From Sclerurus mexicanus (lineage: Eukaryota; Chordata; Aves; Passeriformes; Furnariidae): DNA of 64,000 nt. The stretch spans positions 246,272 through 310,271 of the forward strand of contig VWZF01002915.1 in NCBI GenBank assembly GCA_013396755.1, read 5' to 3'. Below the pieces are notes generated by a model. That model was not told where the DNA came from. It ran no database searches and was given only the letters and a program-made list of their open reading frames with translations. Within the stretch, counting starts at the first letter, position 1; each line of letters starts with the position of its first letter. This document shows, in pieces, positions 12,921 to 25,340 of this stretch. The position numbers and the translations under genes were made by a program.

Positions 12921-13199
12921 CCAACTGTTATCCGGCATCAGTACGAGGAAATGACCAAGAGCAGTCAGGGACAACTTGAGGTTTTTCAGCTCTGAAGACC
13001 TGTGGAGGTGAAAGGGACGAGAGCTGAGGGCTTGCTGACTTTTCTCTAGCAAAAAAACTGAGGACAGAGTTATCTTTATGTTTGAGGACAGGAGATGACA
13101 CTGTCCCCACGCTGAGCAGTGGAGGGGTTGCACCTGATAAAAGGAACAGGTTATTCTACCGCTCAGTTCTCAGCAGGACCAAGGGACTTTCTGCTTCCT

Positions 13200-13620
13200 T
13201 CAATGTATCATAATTATCAAGGTTGAAGGATTTATTTTGTGAGCCCTGGTGCTCTCGGGGCCAGGGTTATCTTAATGACTCTCTTGCAAGTGTTCCCCTT
13301 GACCTACCTTCAGTGCAAGCCCCAGGAACAGGTGCCATTACAATATATTCCGCCCCACTGAAAGTCCTGTCTTCGTGGAGACTTTAGGAGGAAGAATATA
13401 CAGATATATTGTTTCTATAAATCCCCTGATATTATCTTTTATTGGTAGTAATAAATGTCCATATTAATTAACTTAATGGTTTTAACTGCAGTAATGACTT
13501 TGTATTAAATGAGAGCGCTTTCATGTCCCACATAAAAGCTGCAATAATAAAACTCATCTACAGTATTTTTTTCAACTTCTATTGTGCTGAAACAAAGCAA
13601 ACCCGTTGCTGGAATATTCC
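13200..13620. promoter_or_regulatory. possible conserved non-coding element
   Basis: AT-rich sequence with CATAATTATCAA, CATATTAATTAACTTAATGG and GCAATAATAAAAC motifs. There are many TAAT cores and no repeat similarity. Possible neural or developmental enhancer by composition only. Confidence 0.3.
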
Positions 13621-16600
13621 AGCCACCAAGACCAGCAGATGAATCCACCTTGATGTAAATCATATCCAATTTGAAATGGAACTATATTCAAATTTGAAAA
13701 GTTTTGAGCTTTTAGAATAGAAACAAAATGGGTCAATCACTTTTCTTTTTTTTTTCCTCTATATTTTGCTAATAAACAAGTGAATCTGGTTTTCAGTCTT
13801 TCATGTGTTGCTGTGAACATTCTGGGTGTTCCCATAAATATTTGAGAAAAATTCATGGATTTTTGCAATCATTTTGAAACACATGTCAGTGCCAGAGGAG
13901 GTGTTGGCTACCAGTAAGGGAGCAGGAAATACTGTGTACTTGTGAAAATAATGAAAGAATATCAAATAAATACCTTCAAATTTTCATTTGCATTCTCCAG
14001 ACTGAAGTTTCTTTACATTATATGTGAACTCATGCAACTGGAAAGGTGGAAAATGGTGATTAGTAGTAGCCAGGGCAGTGGTGGAGGAAAAAAAGATCTT
14101 ATCTCCATAAATTGACATCTGTGAATAGTTGTTCTTGGTTCTACCAGGGCTGTGCCTGAGCCAGTTTAGTCATTGGTTTTGCCCATGGATTTAAATCAGC
14201 ATGAGCGTCTTCGCCATCTGCGTGAACTGGCCCCATTTGATAACTGACTGTTACCAGCACTTTTACCAGCTCTAAAACATGTGGGCAGATGTGTTTGTTT
14301 AGGGCTCCTGAGCCCTTCTGAGAAAGCCCATGGCCCCTCCTGACATCCCAACACCACCTACACAATTCCTTTCAAGCAATCCTTTGCCTGCTTCTGAAAT
14401 TGCAGATGAAACCTCTAAATTGGAGCATCTTAACACATAGAAAGTGCTGCTTCCCAGAGATAGTTTATGTCTTGCATTTGATTTGGGAGATACAAAGGGT
14501 GTGCTCCCTAGGGAAAGGTCCACAAATGCAACCCAACCTCCACCCACAAGGATTTCCTTCCTGTCTGAGTTGCACTGGAGGATGACTGAGGCTGTGTGCA
14601 GGATTGAATTGGCACTATAACAGCAATGGATATTTGCAAATTAATTTTTTTCCCCTAAGCTGCTTCCTAACAAAAGTCCATTGCTGGCACAAGCTGGTTA
14701 AAACAGAAGTGGAAGCCCAACTGTTGGCCAGGGCACAGTGAAAGCTTTCTAGTCTGGTCCATGATCCCAAGTTTTCAAAAGTGCAAATTAATCTCTGAAG
14801 TCTCTTCCAAGAAGAAATTGCTGGATTGAATTGGCCCTTACAAATGTCAAAGTGAATTGAGAATCAGATGCCAGCCCTTTGCATGGCCACCAAAAATCAG
14901 ATTCTGTCCTCCTGCTCTCACCACTAAGCCAAGCTGCTCTCCATGTCATGGACTTCCTCCTGGAATTTAAGCTTAGAAAGTCCTCATCATTGTGTGCAGG
15001 GAGGATACTTGCCAATGAATTTATGGTGCAGCAAGTAGTGAGCACTTCTTGGCTGGTTAAGATGGTTTTGAGGTTTTCTGAGAAGCTTCAAGCAAATTCA
15101 CCCTGCCTCCAGAACCTCTTCCTGAGGAAAAGGTCAGGAAACTTTCACGCTCTTGGTAACTTCTTTAGGGCTTTATACTTTTTGACCCCAAGAGCTGTAG
15201 CTGTGGCTGCAGCCTTTTGCAAATCTAAGCCATGGTTGGGCTGTGCAAACTGGGGCAGTGGAGCCGTGCTGGGGGATATCCCCCCAAAGGCAGCCCCATG
15301 GCCAGGCTGTGCTGGCATGCCAGAGCCTTGCACGATGGCTCCCTCTGGGAGTGCTGGTTATCCTGCAAGCTTTATGTAAATATTTTTAAGTGGCACATCT
15401 GTCTGAATTACCGCCATGCCCTTCTGGATTGCTAATTGTAGGTTTTAATTCAGCTCTCATGACCAGTTTACATAAATTAGGGAGCTGGCAGTAAGCAAGC
15501 TTTGAGGAGATAGGCTATGGATTTAGTGAGGGCTGATTTTTTTCTATGAAATGCTTCTCCTCCCAAGCTAGTGCCTCTTCCCTTAGTTTGAATCCTTCTG
15601 GGGGGGGGAAACAGAGAGTAATTCAGCTCTGCTTGTGGAAGGGATGCAGCACTGTTTTGTCTTCACCCCAGTGCTGGTGTGCCCAGCTCACACCATTAGT
15701 CTAATTGACTTTAATTGGCTCTATAAAAAGAAAAGGATTTGGCATTTAATTCCTGTGCCATACCCATTTGGAAGGAGTCAGAGCCAGGGTAGCTTGGCAT
15801 GGCTCTCCTGGCTCACTGAGAGGAGGCTCTGACTGACACGAGTACGGTGTGCATGTTCCCCAGGCAATCCATGCTGGATCCAGGATGTGCCAGCCAACAG
15901 GCTGTTAAATAATCAATAAAAGTCTTTCAGCCCTTTTTTCAGCTGCATGGGCTACAGGACTGGTGTGCTTAAGCCAGCACTGGCTGCCAAATAAGGTCCA
16001 ACAAACTGGTTCAATACACAGCTCCATCCCCTCTGCCAAAGGGACTGGGGCTGTCCACAAAGGCTTTAAACTCACCATTTGTTTTTCTGGCTCTGGATTA
16101 ACTGCTGGCAGGATTAACACTCCCTCATGCACACACTTGATGTTGATGTGGCAAACCTGAAATTCAAAAATTTTCGCACCCATTTCCAGTAGCCATCAAG
16201 GTAGACCTGCCGAAATTCATTTGCTTAATGCAAGGAGGAACTGCTGCCTGCTTGGAAGCAGAAGTTTGCTCAACAGAGGGGTTTGAGAGGGATGTGGAAA
16301 TATCCCTCCTTGCAGCCCAAGTCTCAAATTCTTGGGAACCAGACTTCACTGGGGAATATTTGGATGTTGCCAGCCCCTGTGAGGTGCCACTCCCCTGGAA
16401 TGGATGCAAACTGTGCTTCCTCGTAGCCTTATTCTTGAGGAAAGTATTGAAGCCCTTTTATTAAATGACAGATGAGCTCTTATACCTGAGTGGGGAAATG
16501 GCTTTTTAATAAAAATTAGTGCCCAAAATACAAGCAAAGATTAGAATATCAGGTTCAGAACAAGACATCTGATCATATGCCTTATTTGCAGCAATGGAGC

Positions 16601-18379
16601 ACCCAGAAAGCTCGTGAGCTGCAACAGCACATTGAGTTCCCAGTTTACATCTGAAGTAGGTTAAACTTCAAGCACAGATTTATCAAGCAGGTCAGCCTTC
16701 ACTTTCTCCAAACTCTGGCCTTAGGACTGGAATGTCTTCAGCTGATATGCTTATCCATGTAATCCCCTGTCCTCTGTCTGAAATTAATCTATTCAAGAGC
16801 CATTTTCCCTCTGTCACATCCTCCTGTTCTCCCAAGCAATCATGCATTTAACACAACCACTGACACAACTGATGCAGCCCTTCAACCATCTAAACACACA
16901 GGATTTGTCCCAAAGCCTATTATATGTCCCTTGCTTGGATAGAAGGTGTCCAACAACTGTAGACAGGAAAGCCAGAATTTCCTTTGGCAGCATGTGCTTG
17001 AAAAACTGATTATTGCTGCCTTCAAGCAGCAGTAAACATGTGTTGTCTGCTGGGGGTGGGGGGGGAATCAGTGCCTTTCCAGTAAATATGTGCATTCTTC
17101 AAGTGAATCGAAGATAGGTTTTTGTTATTGTCTGCCTCTTGCTTTCTTGAATCTCTCCTTTCCTTGAATGTTTAACAGCTTAAACACGAGACTTACAGAA
17201 ATACCCCTAAACATGTGCTAGTGGAGATTCCTCTTACTCAGTCAAGATGGATGTGCAGTCACCCAGCCATACACTGTGTAAGACCATTGTGCTGCACCTG
17301 TGAAAAAACCCATCTGCCACCTGACATCTCCCACCACCAACACTGCAATAGTTACTGCCCTGTTAGAACCAGCTTTGCAAGACAAACAGAAATAAATGAT
17401 TAAAACTCATCCATTTTATGGGTAGCTCCTTGAAAGGTCAGTGGTCAGGCAGGAAGGGCTCAGAAATGGATTCAGATTTAATGGAGGAAAAAGTACAAGA
17501 AGAACAGGCTGGAAATGTGGGATACACATATGCTTAAACTGAAACTATCTAAATAACTAAAATAGTTGCTGCAAATGTATTTTGTGCTGTGACTTTGTTT
17601 CATCTCAATTAGACACTTCAGATCTTCTAGATGGTTGAAAAATAAAAGGAATATTCCACCTCCTTAAAAAAATATCAACCCAGAAAAGCAAAGCTAAATA
17701 AAAATGTGGAATTTGGAGTGTCATTCCTTCTGTCCTGTCTGAGATGAGACTGCAGCTCCTCAGGGCACCAAGTGATGCCTGTGTGCTTGCTTTTCCCATC
17801 TGCAAAATGCCTCCCACGTGTTGGACCTTCTAGTTCAGTGAGAACATCCTGATCCCCATCCTTGCTGCCACTCTGTATTTTCTCACAACTCGGGCTCAGC
17901 CTTAAAATCTGATATTGTTCTAAATCCCAGGTGCCAAACCCAGCACCAATGTGATGGATCTGAACAGGACTGCAGCCAGGTGAATTTTTGACCCTTTCTT
18001 CTCAACATGCACACCAAGAACGATGAATTTCATCCACTTTGGTGACAATTCAGCCTCATTCAGGCTGGTTCAGAGCCCATTACAGCTGGCAGGAGTCTTT
18101 CCATTGCTCCAACAGCTGCTGGAGCCATCCTGCTGCCATGTGTGTTGTGAGCGGGTGCCACTGATGCTGAAGCACGACCGTAGTACATTACTGCATCCAG
18201 ACTTTCCAGAACAAAAGCTTGAGGGGTTTTTTTTGTTCTGGCTGGCTGATACTTTTTATGGAATCACCCAAGGGCCAGGTTGTAGTTCTGTAATTGTACA
18301 GGCCTGTCATCCTCATAAATATTAAACACTGCTTCCAAGTGAAACTGCAGCTCCTTTTACTGCACAAAGCGATGGATAT

Positions 18380-18760
18380 CCCAGCTGAAACCATTCTGCT
18401 TCCTTGCTGGTGCCTGCTGAAAAGTGACTGTGGTTCAAAATATTTATCGATGCTTTGTTGTATTGGGAGAATGCTCAGTGACAGATGGACACTCTCTTTA
18501 AAACCTCAACGTATGCAAATCTCCATACAAAAGAGCCCAGGATGTTTTTAATATCGCACACTTGCCTCAGGACATGTTTTTAAATCCCCACTTACCAAGG
18601 GGCCTGGCTTTTTATCAGTCAAACGCCTTAAGCACTATGTCAACGTGGACATCTGGCCGCGTGTTTAAAAATTTTTTTATTCGCTAAAATATTTAGTGAT
18701 GTGACAGGGGTTTTAACTGGGGACATCAGGTCTAATGGCATATGTTTCAACCCAACTGCT
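18380..18760. promoter_or_regulatory. possible conserved non-coding element
   Basis: Contains ATTTATCGATG, GTATGCAAATCTCC (a perfect POU octamer ATGCAAAT near 18513), TTTTTAATATCGC and TTAAAAATTTTTTTATTCGC. CpGs are retained inside an otherwise AT-rich stretch. No coding support. Confidence 0.3.
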
Positions 18761-21596
18761 CAGAGAGGAAAAATTAACAAGATAGTTGTTCAGGGCAGTT
18801 TAGCACTTGGTATGTCGTAAGCCAAAAAAGAGGAAAGGTGCAAGACCAGAACCAGGAATTATTCCTGACTAGTTTAGGGGTGTAAGGAATTGGGGTTAAA
18901 TACACTGAAAGAGCTCATTGGGATTATTGTGATTTCTCTCCATTACTTGGACATGCAAGATAAATTCTCCTAAGGGTAAGTGTGGGGTTTAAGAGTTTCT
19001 TCCTCCTTTTTAGGCAGAGTTTGGCCAAGGAGATTGGTTTGAACTGTTCCCACGTGGGAGCCTGAGCATCAGTGACAAAGGGCTTGGAACTGGTGGGAAT
19101 GGGTGGGAGATGATTACCAAGGAGTAAATGAATGAAAAAGAACAGACAGAAAGGTGTCATGAGTCTTTCAGGTTTCTTTCAAAACTTTTACATTTAACAC
19201 TGATCTACTCAGCAGTGATAATTCCCGCCCAACACCATCTGGAGAGCAAGTCTCCAAACTTCTTGCAGGTTTTGGTGCTCCATCAGCACCCAGCCCATGA
19301 AAAGCAATTGCAATCCCAGCAGTACCAACCATCGACCTTGCTTTCATCCCAGCTATTCCTGGCAAGTACTTCTTGAGGGACATTGTCAAGCTGGGAATAG
19401 AACAGAAGGTGTTGAACAAAACCAGATCCCTATGGTAGGCAATTCCAGGGCTGTTCACTGGAACTCCTCCGGAGCAGGGCGTGCTAATGCAATGCCCAGC
19501 CTGGTGCCAGAAGCCCTTTTGCTTCCAGAACAATCATCTTTTACCTTTAAAAATTAGATATGCAAAAGTGACTCCCAGCCTACTATGCACGGATGTGCCA
19601 TGGTAGGTTTTTTAAAAGCAGGAGCCTCAGCTAATTGTTACTCTCCCGCTCCAGCTATTCTGGTCTCAATTAACACCCCTATTATTAGAAAGTTACCACA
19701 TGTGAATTGAAACATTAGGCATGTTTGCCTTCTGCATGGGCAACCAGGAAGCCTGAATTGCTTACAGAAAACCAGGTTCCTTCACCTCAGTGCTGGCTAT
19801 CCAAGGATAGTCACTTAATGCTGCCATTAACCATTTTGTTGCTGTCACTTCAGGAGCTGGTGTGATACTGCTGCTTGTGAAGGAGAAAATCACTGTGGGT
19901 CACATCACTGCTGTCATGTTTCGTGGTGGGGATTGAGAAGTCACTTCATTGCAGTGCAGAGGTTTCCCTTAACTTCACTGAAGGAGAAAAGTCAACCAGA
20001 GGAACCAAACCAATGTCTGACCCTTTGTCTTGTATGTCTGTGATACCTGCATTTTATGTCCCTTCAATATTCATGTTTACAGCTGTTTAATGAAGACCCC
20101 TGGGGTTTAATGGTGTTCAGTGCAGCTGCAGATACGCCAGTGTCTGCAGAATTTCAGGTCAATATGTTCAAATGAATGAGGCCACTTTCTTTGGAAAAAG
20201 AATCTGGCTTTCATACTGGCTGGTGAATGTTGCATCACGTCATTTTCTCTGGGAAAACGAATGAGAAAATAAATTTGGCAGAAGAGCTGCAGATTACGAT
20301 GCATGATGTAAGGCTAATAACCAGTGAAATATATGAATTTCAGCCCATTTCTGCACAAAAGGCCCAACTGTGCTGAAGCCCAGCTCCACCCATATTGGTG
20401 TCCCGTCTCCAGCAGCGACCAGAACTTTAACCACAGCTCCCAAAATGCTGTGATAAAGTCAGGTGATGGGAAACTTCCCTGAAATCTGAACGCAGCACCA
20501 CCAGAAATAGGTCTGAATCCTGAAGCACAAGGTTCTTCTCTCTTCCAAAGTGCTGTTTATTGTGATCATTGAGGGGGGGGAACACTGATTTAAATGGAGT
20601 TTATTAAAAGTGCTTTTACCTGGGAGGTGCAGTGATGGTACGGCAAAGCCTAAAAGGTCGGACAGGAGATACCCGTCTCTGACACTTGTGCCTGTGGGAG
20701 AGGGAGGGTTTCTGCAGGGATGAACCAGAAGACTGAGGTTGTCTGGAGAGCTGATCCTGCTCCATATGGTCCGGGTGGTGCTCCAGTCACCTCCTGGCTT
20801 TCATGCCTGCCACTGAGGACTTCCCGGTTCTGCATCTGCTCTTCTCTTGGAGGGAGAGATTTCTACTTTACTGCTTTTCTGCTCTGGAAAGAGACAAAAT
20901 GTCATGGCAAGATCCAAGGCATATCAAGAGTGAGACACTGTGGTAGTCACCAAGTGCTGTGCTAGACTTGCTACTTATTTTCCAAATGAGAAGGTGATGC
21001 AGTTCTAGAGGTAAAGCTTTTTAGCAACCCCTTAAATTACTTCCATTTTTTTAATAAAAAGTTCTTTTTTCTCCAGCATACATTACTTTCTTTGTGTCAT
21101 GTGCTTGTCTTTGTTGCATTCCTCCTGAGAGCAGTTGGTCACTCTAGTTCTATGAAGTATTAATACCCCACCAGTGATATGTATGTACCCAGATCTTCTT
21201 TTTTTTTTTTTACCTTTAGATGTTCAACAGCATGAATATTCTTATTTTTTATTTAAAACTAATTTGGAGTTCTCGCTCTCTAAGGGGTTTCTAATCACCA
21301 AAAAGTGCCCGAGGCTAAAACTGATTGACAGGAAAACGTTGTGGCTTCTGAAAAGTAAATTGGCTATTGACAGAGCAGTATACAAAGGAAAATGCTAAAT
21401 GCTTATTATTTATGAGCTATTAGGGAAAATGTTATTAGCATCTGTTTCCCACATGGGCAAAAACACCTGTCAGACATCAGGAAACTATAAAACGATGCAC
21501 AGTTAATAGTTACTTTGTTTAAAAAGTCATTAAAATTGAATGTCAGCTAAAACTTAGGAAAACATTATTCTTCAAAAGACTTTTAATCTTGCTGTT

Positions 21597-21633
21597 CAAA
21601 AACAAAACAACAAAAAAAAAAGAAAAAAAAAAG
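21597..21633. repeat. A-rich low-complexity tract
   Basis: Two near-homopolymer A runs interrupted by single G and C bases. It gives the lysine/phenylalanine-rich end of the long minus-strand open frame here and has no other visible meaning. Confidence 0.7.
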
Positions 21634-21940
21634 ACCTTGCCACATTTCAATTTCTGGGAGCAGAAAGGAAGAAGGCGTTTGATTTGAAAGTGATGAGGCG
21701 ACTTGTGGTACACAACAAACAAGGCATTAAAATAAAAAGCAGGGGAAGAAAGGCCCAGGTTGGGTCGCTGCTGGAGCTGTGAGGCAGAGGGAGAGCAGAG
21801 CAAGGTCAGGCATTTACAGGGGGTTTCAGCGAGTTGTGGGGCTGTTTGGATTTCTTTTAAACCTGTAAACAGGGGAGGTCTGCCTTGCTTCGGTTCAGAG
21901 AACCACAGAACTAGCCCAGGTTGCTCCAAGGATTTCACAG

Positions 21941-22181
21941 TGGCAGAGAGGAGGTTTAGATTTGCTATTAGGAAGAAATTCTTCCCTGGGAGGGTGATAA
22001 GGCAGTGGCACAGGTTGCCCAGAGAAGCTGTGGCTGCCCCTGGATCCCTGGAAGTGTCCAAGGACAGGTTGGACAGGACTTGGAGCAACCTGGGCTGGCG
22101 GAAGGTGTCCCTGCCCATGGCAGGGAGTGGAACTGAATGATCTTTAAGGTCCTTTCCAACCCAAACCATCTCTATGATCAT
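21941..22181 (+). mobile_element. CR1 LINE fragment, 3' end
   Basis: Plus-oriented CR1 3' region: GAGGAGGTTTAGATTTGCT, TTAGGAAGAAATTCTTCCCT, CAGGTTGCCCAGAGAAGCTG, GGTGTCCCTGCCCATGGCAG, then CCAACCCAAACCATCTCTAT. It is the best preserved copy in the left half. It explains both the 126-codon plus frame and the 215-codon minus frame over it, which should not be taken as genes. Confidence 0.92.
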
Positions 22182-24959
22182 CAGCCCCAATTCACAGTTG
22201 CCCTGAGGGCCACACTCAGCTTTGCACAGGTTGGGTCACACCCAGGTTGGACTCTCTTGCTGTGTCTGCAAATAAAAACGAAAATTGTGGCCAAGATGTC
22301 TCGTGGAGACAAGCCAGACCCCTTTCCCCCGTCTGCATTCCATCTGAACAGGGATTTGACTGGATTTTGATGAACTTTCCAGGGGCAGAGTTGCAAAGAG
22401 TTGCAATATGTTTATACAGGGAGACATTTTCCTCCTAAAAACTCATGTATGACTTTTCAAGCAGTCATATTCATGAGGCAAACCTGTTCTTCATATTCTA
22501 TACAGAGCTAAGCACACCACCAACATTTTAGCAGCAACCCTGGTAAAACCAAAGGCTTTTTTTAACACAGGGTGTGATGTGCGTGGTCAGAACTTTAGCA
22601 CAGGTTATGAAACCAAACCCAGAGAGTCTTGAATGGATGTAGGGCCTAAAGGTGCAAATATGCCTAAAATGCTGTTGTTGGAGTCTGAGCAGGTGCAACA
22701 GCAAAATGTACACGCAGAAGCCTTAATGGCGAACAAAAACATGGTCCATCTTTGCAAAATTCCCTGCTGTTGCGAAGGAAATACATCATTTCTGCCTGTA
22801 CAATTTGCATTCCCATCTAGCCAGGAATTTCATACCTGGAATTTTACTTTGGTAAATCACAGAAAAGAACAGATTATCTTTGGAACAACTCACCCCAAAT
22901 TCACCCTTGTTTTTCCTCACAGTAAATGGAATTTTACTAACCCAGGACGCAAGGACAAACCCAGTATGACACCAGTAAAAGTGCCAAAGAAATATAATAT
23001 AAAATATTGCTTGCCCATTTAAATTATTTAATGTTCATAATATTAATTACCATACTTGGATACCCTGAGTGATTCACACATTTTCCCTCCCCCAACTTCT
23101 CCTCCAAAGCTTAACTCTGAATTTCGACATCCGCTTGTTTTCTCCATGGATTTCCTTAGAGCAGCAGAAGGGATTTGGCAGATGGTATCTCACCATCCCA
23201 GTTCTCTCTGCTCCAAACCATATTTCCCCTGCATCTCCTTCTTTTGCTCCAGAGCCACCAAGCCTCAGTTTGGTGCCTCTGTGTGTGTCCCAGTTTCCAA
23301 CTATCACATCCGTGGAGGGGCTGGAGGGGTTTGGTCCTTGACAAGACCCAGGGTGGGCTCAGTTAGTGCTGTTGGGTACCAGGGACTCCCAGATCTCTCT
23401 GCATCCTCTCTGATGAGGCTGAAGAGATGCTGGAGGAGTTCAGTGCTGTAATGCAAGAAGAGGGTCATATTTTAGTATGAATAGCAGTATAAATTACTTT
23501 CACCTGGTGACGCTATTGGTTTTTATGACTCAGTTTTATCACAATTTCTTCTGCAGCCCATAAATTGAGACAACGTTTGGTCTGCTCACGGGAAACGGTG
23601 TTGTCACTACGTGATGGACTGAGGGCTCAGCCTGTGCTCCTGGTGGACTTGGCCACCCTTGAGACAGGTTGGGATTGTAACAGCAAGGTAAAGGATACCT
23701 CACCCAAGGCCTTCTGGAAATGGCCAGGTGGAGAGGCAGAAGATGCTCTCAGTTCACTATTAAATTAATTTCTGGCATAGGTAAAAGTCATTATTTCTCT
23801 GTTGACATTTCAGCAGCACAGGGCAAAGCAGGGACCTACCAACCAGCATCATTAGCCAGGAGAGGCAGATGTGCTTTCCAAAAACTGTTGGCCCCAGGTG
23901 CCTTCATGAAAATGTGGAGCTGACTCTTGCCCTTCCCACTTTCTCCCAAGTGCTCCCAGCAGCAGTGACCACCTCCACCTTGCCCAATCCCCCAGGAAAG
24001 AGCCCTCCTGGATGGGGACTTCAATACTGGGCTGGAGCTGCCTTTGATATGCCATTTTCCCTTTGAAATGCAATGTCTCACTCATCTAATCCTCATCACA
24101 TTTGGGAAGATCCTCTGCAGTCTTTCAGATCAGGATGTCAGGGGAGTAGAGATTGGTTTTGAAAGAGGCCAGTTTGAAGTTTTTTGTTTTTAAAACATAA
24201 ATGCTCTTTTGATCAAAATGCAAAGTAACCTTTTCTGTGGGTAATTCTGGTAGGATTGAGGTTTTATTGTTTTGGGGGGTTTAAAGTTTGTGGGTTTTTG
24301 CTTGAGATTGTAAATATCTTTCAGGCACCTTGGATTTGTTTTCCTAAACTCTCCCCTGATGCTCATTGTATAGTCCATATATTTCAAACCTCCCAATTGC
24401 CCTTCCCAGCATATGCGTGGGATCGTTCCAGACAGAGCTGTGCTGAGAGCCAACAGAAACCAACACTGTGCCCAAGCCGGTCCCAGGGAGGAAATCCTAA
24501 TCAGTGGAATATGCAAAAACCAGAATCTGACATAATTTATTCCGGCTGCTTCACAGAAATGATGCTCTCCAACTCCTTTGCGTGTCTCAGGAGTGACAGG
24601 GACTTTCTTCCGAGGATGGGAGCTGTGCTTGAACTGCTCCAATATCCCCCACATCTGCATTTTGCCTCGGTCAGACACAAATGCAGCTGCTGAGTCAATC
24701 ACAGTGCAGGGCAGCTTCCAGTCACAGCCTGGGTGCCAAGACAGGGTTTTCTTGGACCCCAATTTACACATGGATCCTACAAACACAGCAGCTGGTCCTC
24801 ACCCATCCTTCATCCAGGACCCACTCTCCAGGCAGGGCAGTGCCAGGGGTTTAACTTTGAAACGACTTGCACTTAGCCTGGTTTTCCCCACACTAACCTT
24901 TCCTCCTCCCCGTCTTGAAAGTTAGAAACATCTTTTGTATTCCAGAGGCCAAAGGGCCA

Positions 24960-25340
24960 AACTTGCCTTTAATTAAAATGCATATTCTTTAATTAAAAGC
25001 CCCATAACACATGAAGGGCATTCATTGAAATACGATGTGTGACATAGTCATTACCCTGCTGTTAATTACTAATTAATGAAGCTATTTCAATTAATAGCTT
25101 CCCCACTGTCACTCTGGCTTTGACAGGGCTCCGTGCTGAGAAGCCGTAGTGGAATCACAGGCGATCGTAACTCCTGGAACAGCACCAAAAGGCATCAGCT
25201 GAATATTCATGTCGGACGACGTTAACACTTTTCAATTAAACATAATAAAGTAAAAGCTCCGTCAAAAGTGTATATCAAACATGCGTCAGCCTTTCCCTCT
25301 CCCCCTCTTCTCTTCCAGCTTGTCAAAAATAACTAGAGAG
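24960..25340. promoter_or_regulatory. homeodomain-site cluster, candidate enhancer
   Basis: The segment opens with two copies of CTTTAATTAAAA (24967-24978 and 24987-24998), exactly 20 bp apart, flanking an octamer-like ATGCATAT. Then come TAATTA at 25063-25068 and 25070-25075, and a perfect 9-bp inverted repeat (GAAGCTATT / AATAGCTTC, 25078-25086 and 25093-25101) around ATTAAT. The following 240 bases keep several CpGs (GGCGATCG, GTCGGACGACG, TGCGTCAG) beside CAATTAAACATAATAAAG. TAATTA is the known core site of paired-type and LIM homeodomain proteins. Enhancer function and the target gene are inferred. Confidence 0.4.

Larger units (their letters stand above)
12278..21940. other. gene-poor intergenic DNA
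   Basis: No coding exon, RNA gene or dispersed repeat was supported. Open frames up to 166 codons (14879-15379 plus) have no splice context or recognisable composition. Repeat-free AT-rich segments at 12590-12920, 13200-13620 and 18380-18760 look like candidate regulatory elements. Homopolymer runs occur at about 13748-13756 (T), 15600-15608 (G) and 17059-17067 (G). Confidence 0.5.

Noticed and set aside
21543..22190. 215-codon minus frame and 126-codon plus frame
   Set aside because: They lie over a CR1 fragment and an A-rich tract; the content is repeat-derived.
24190..24786. 198-codon minus and 145-codon plus overlapping frames
   Set aside because: Opposite-strand overlap, unremarkable composition and no splice context.
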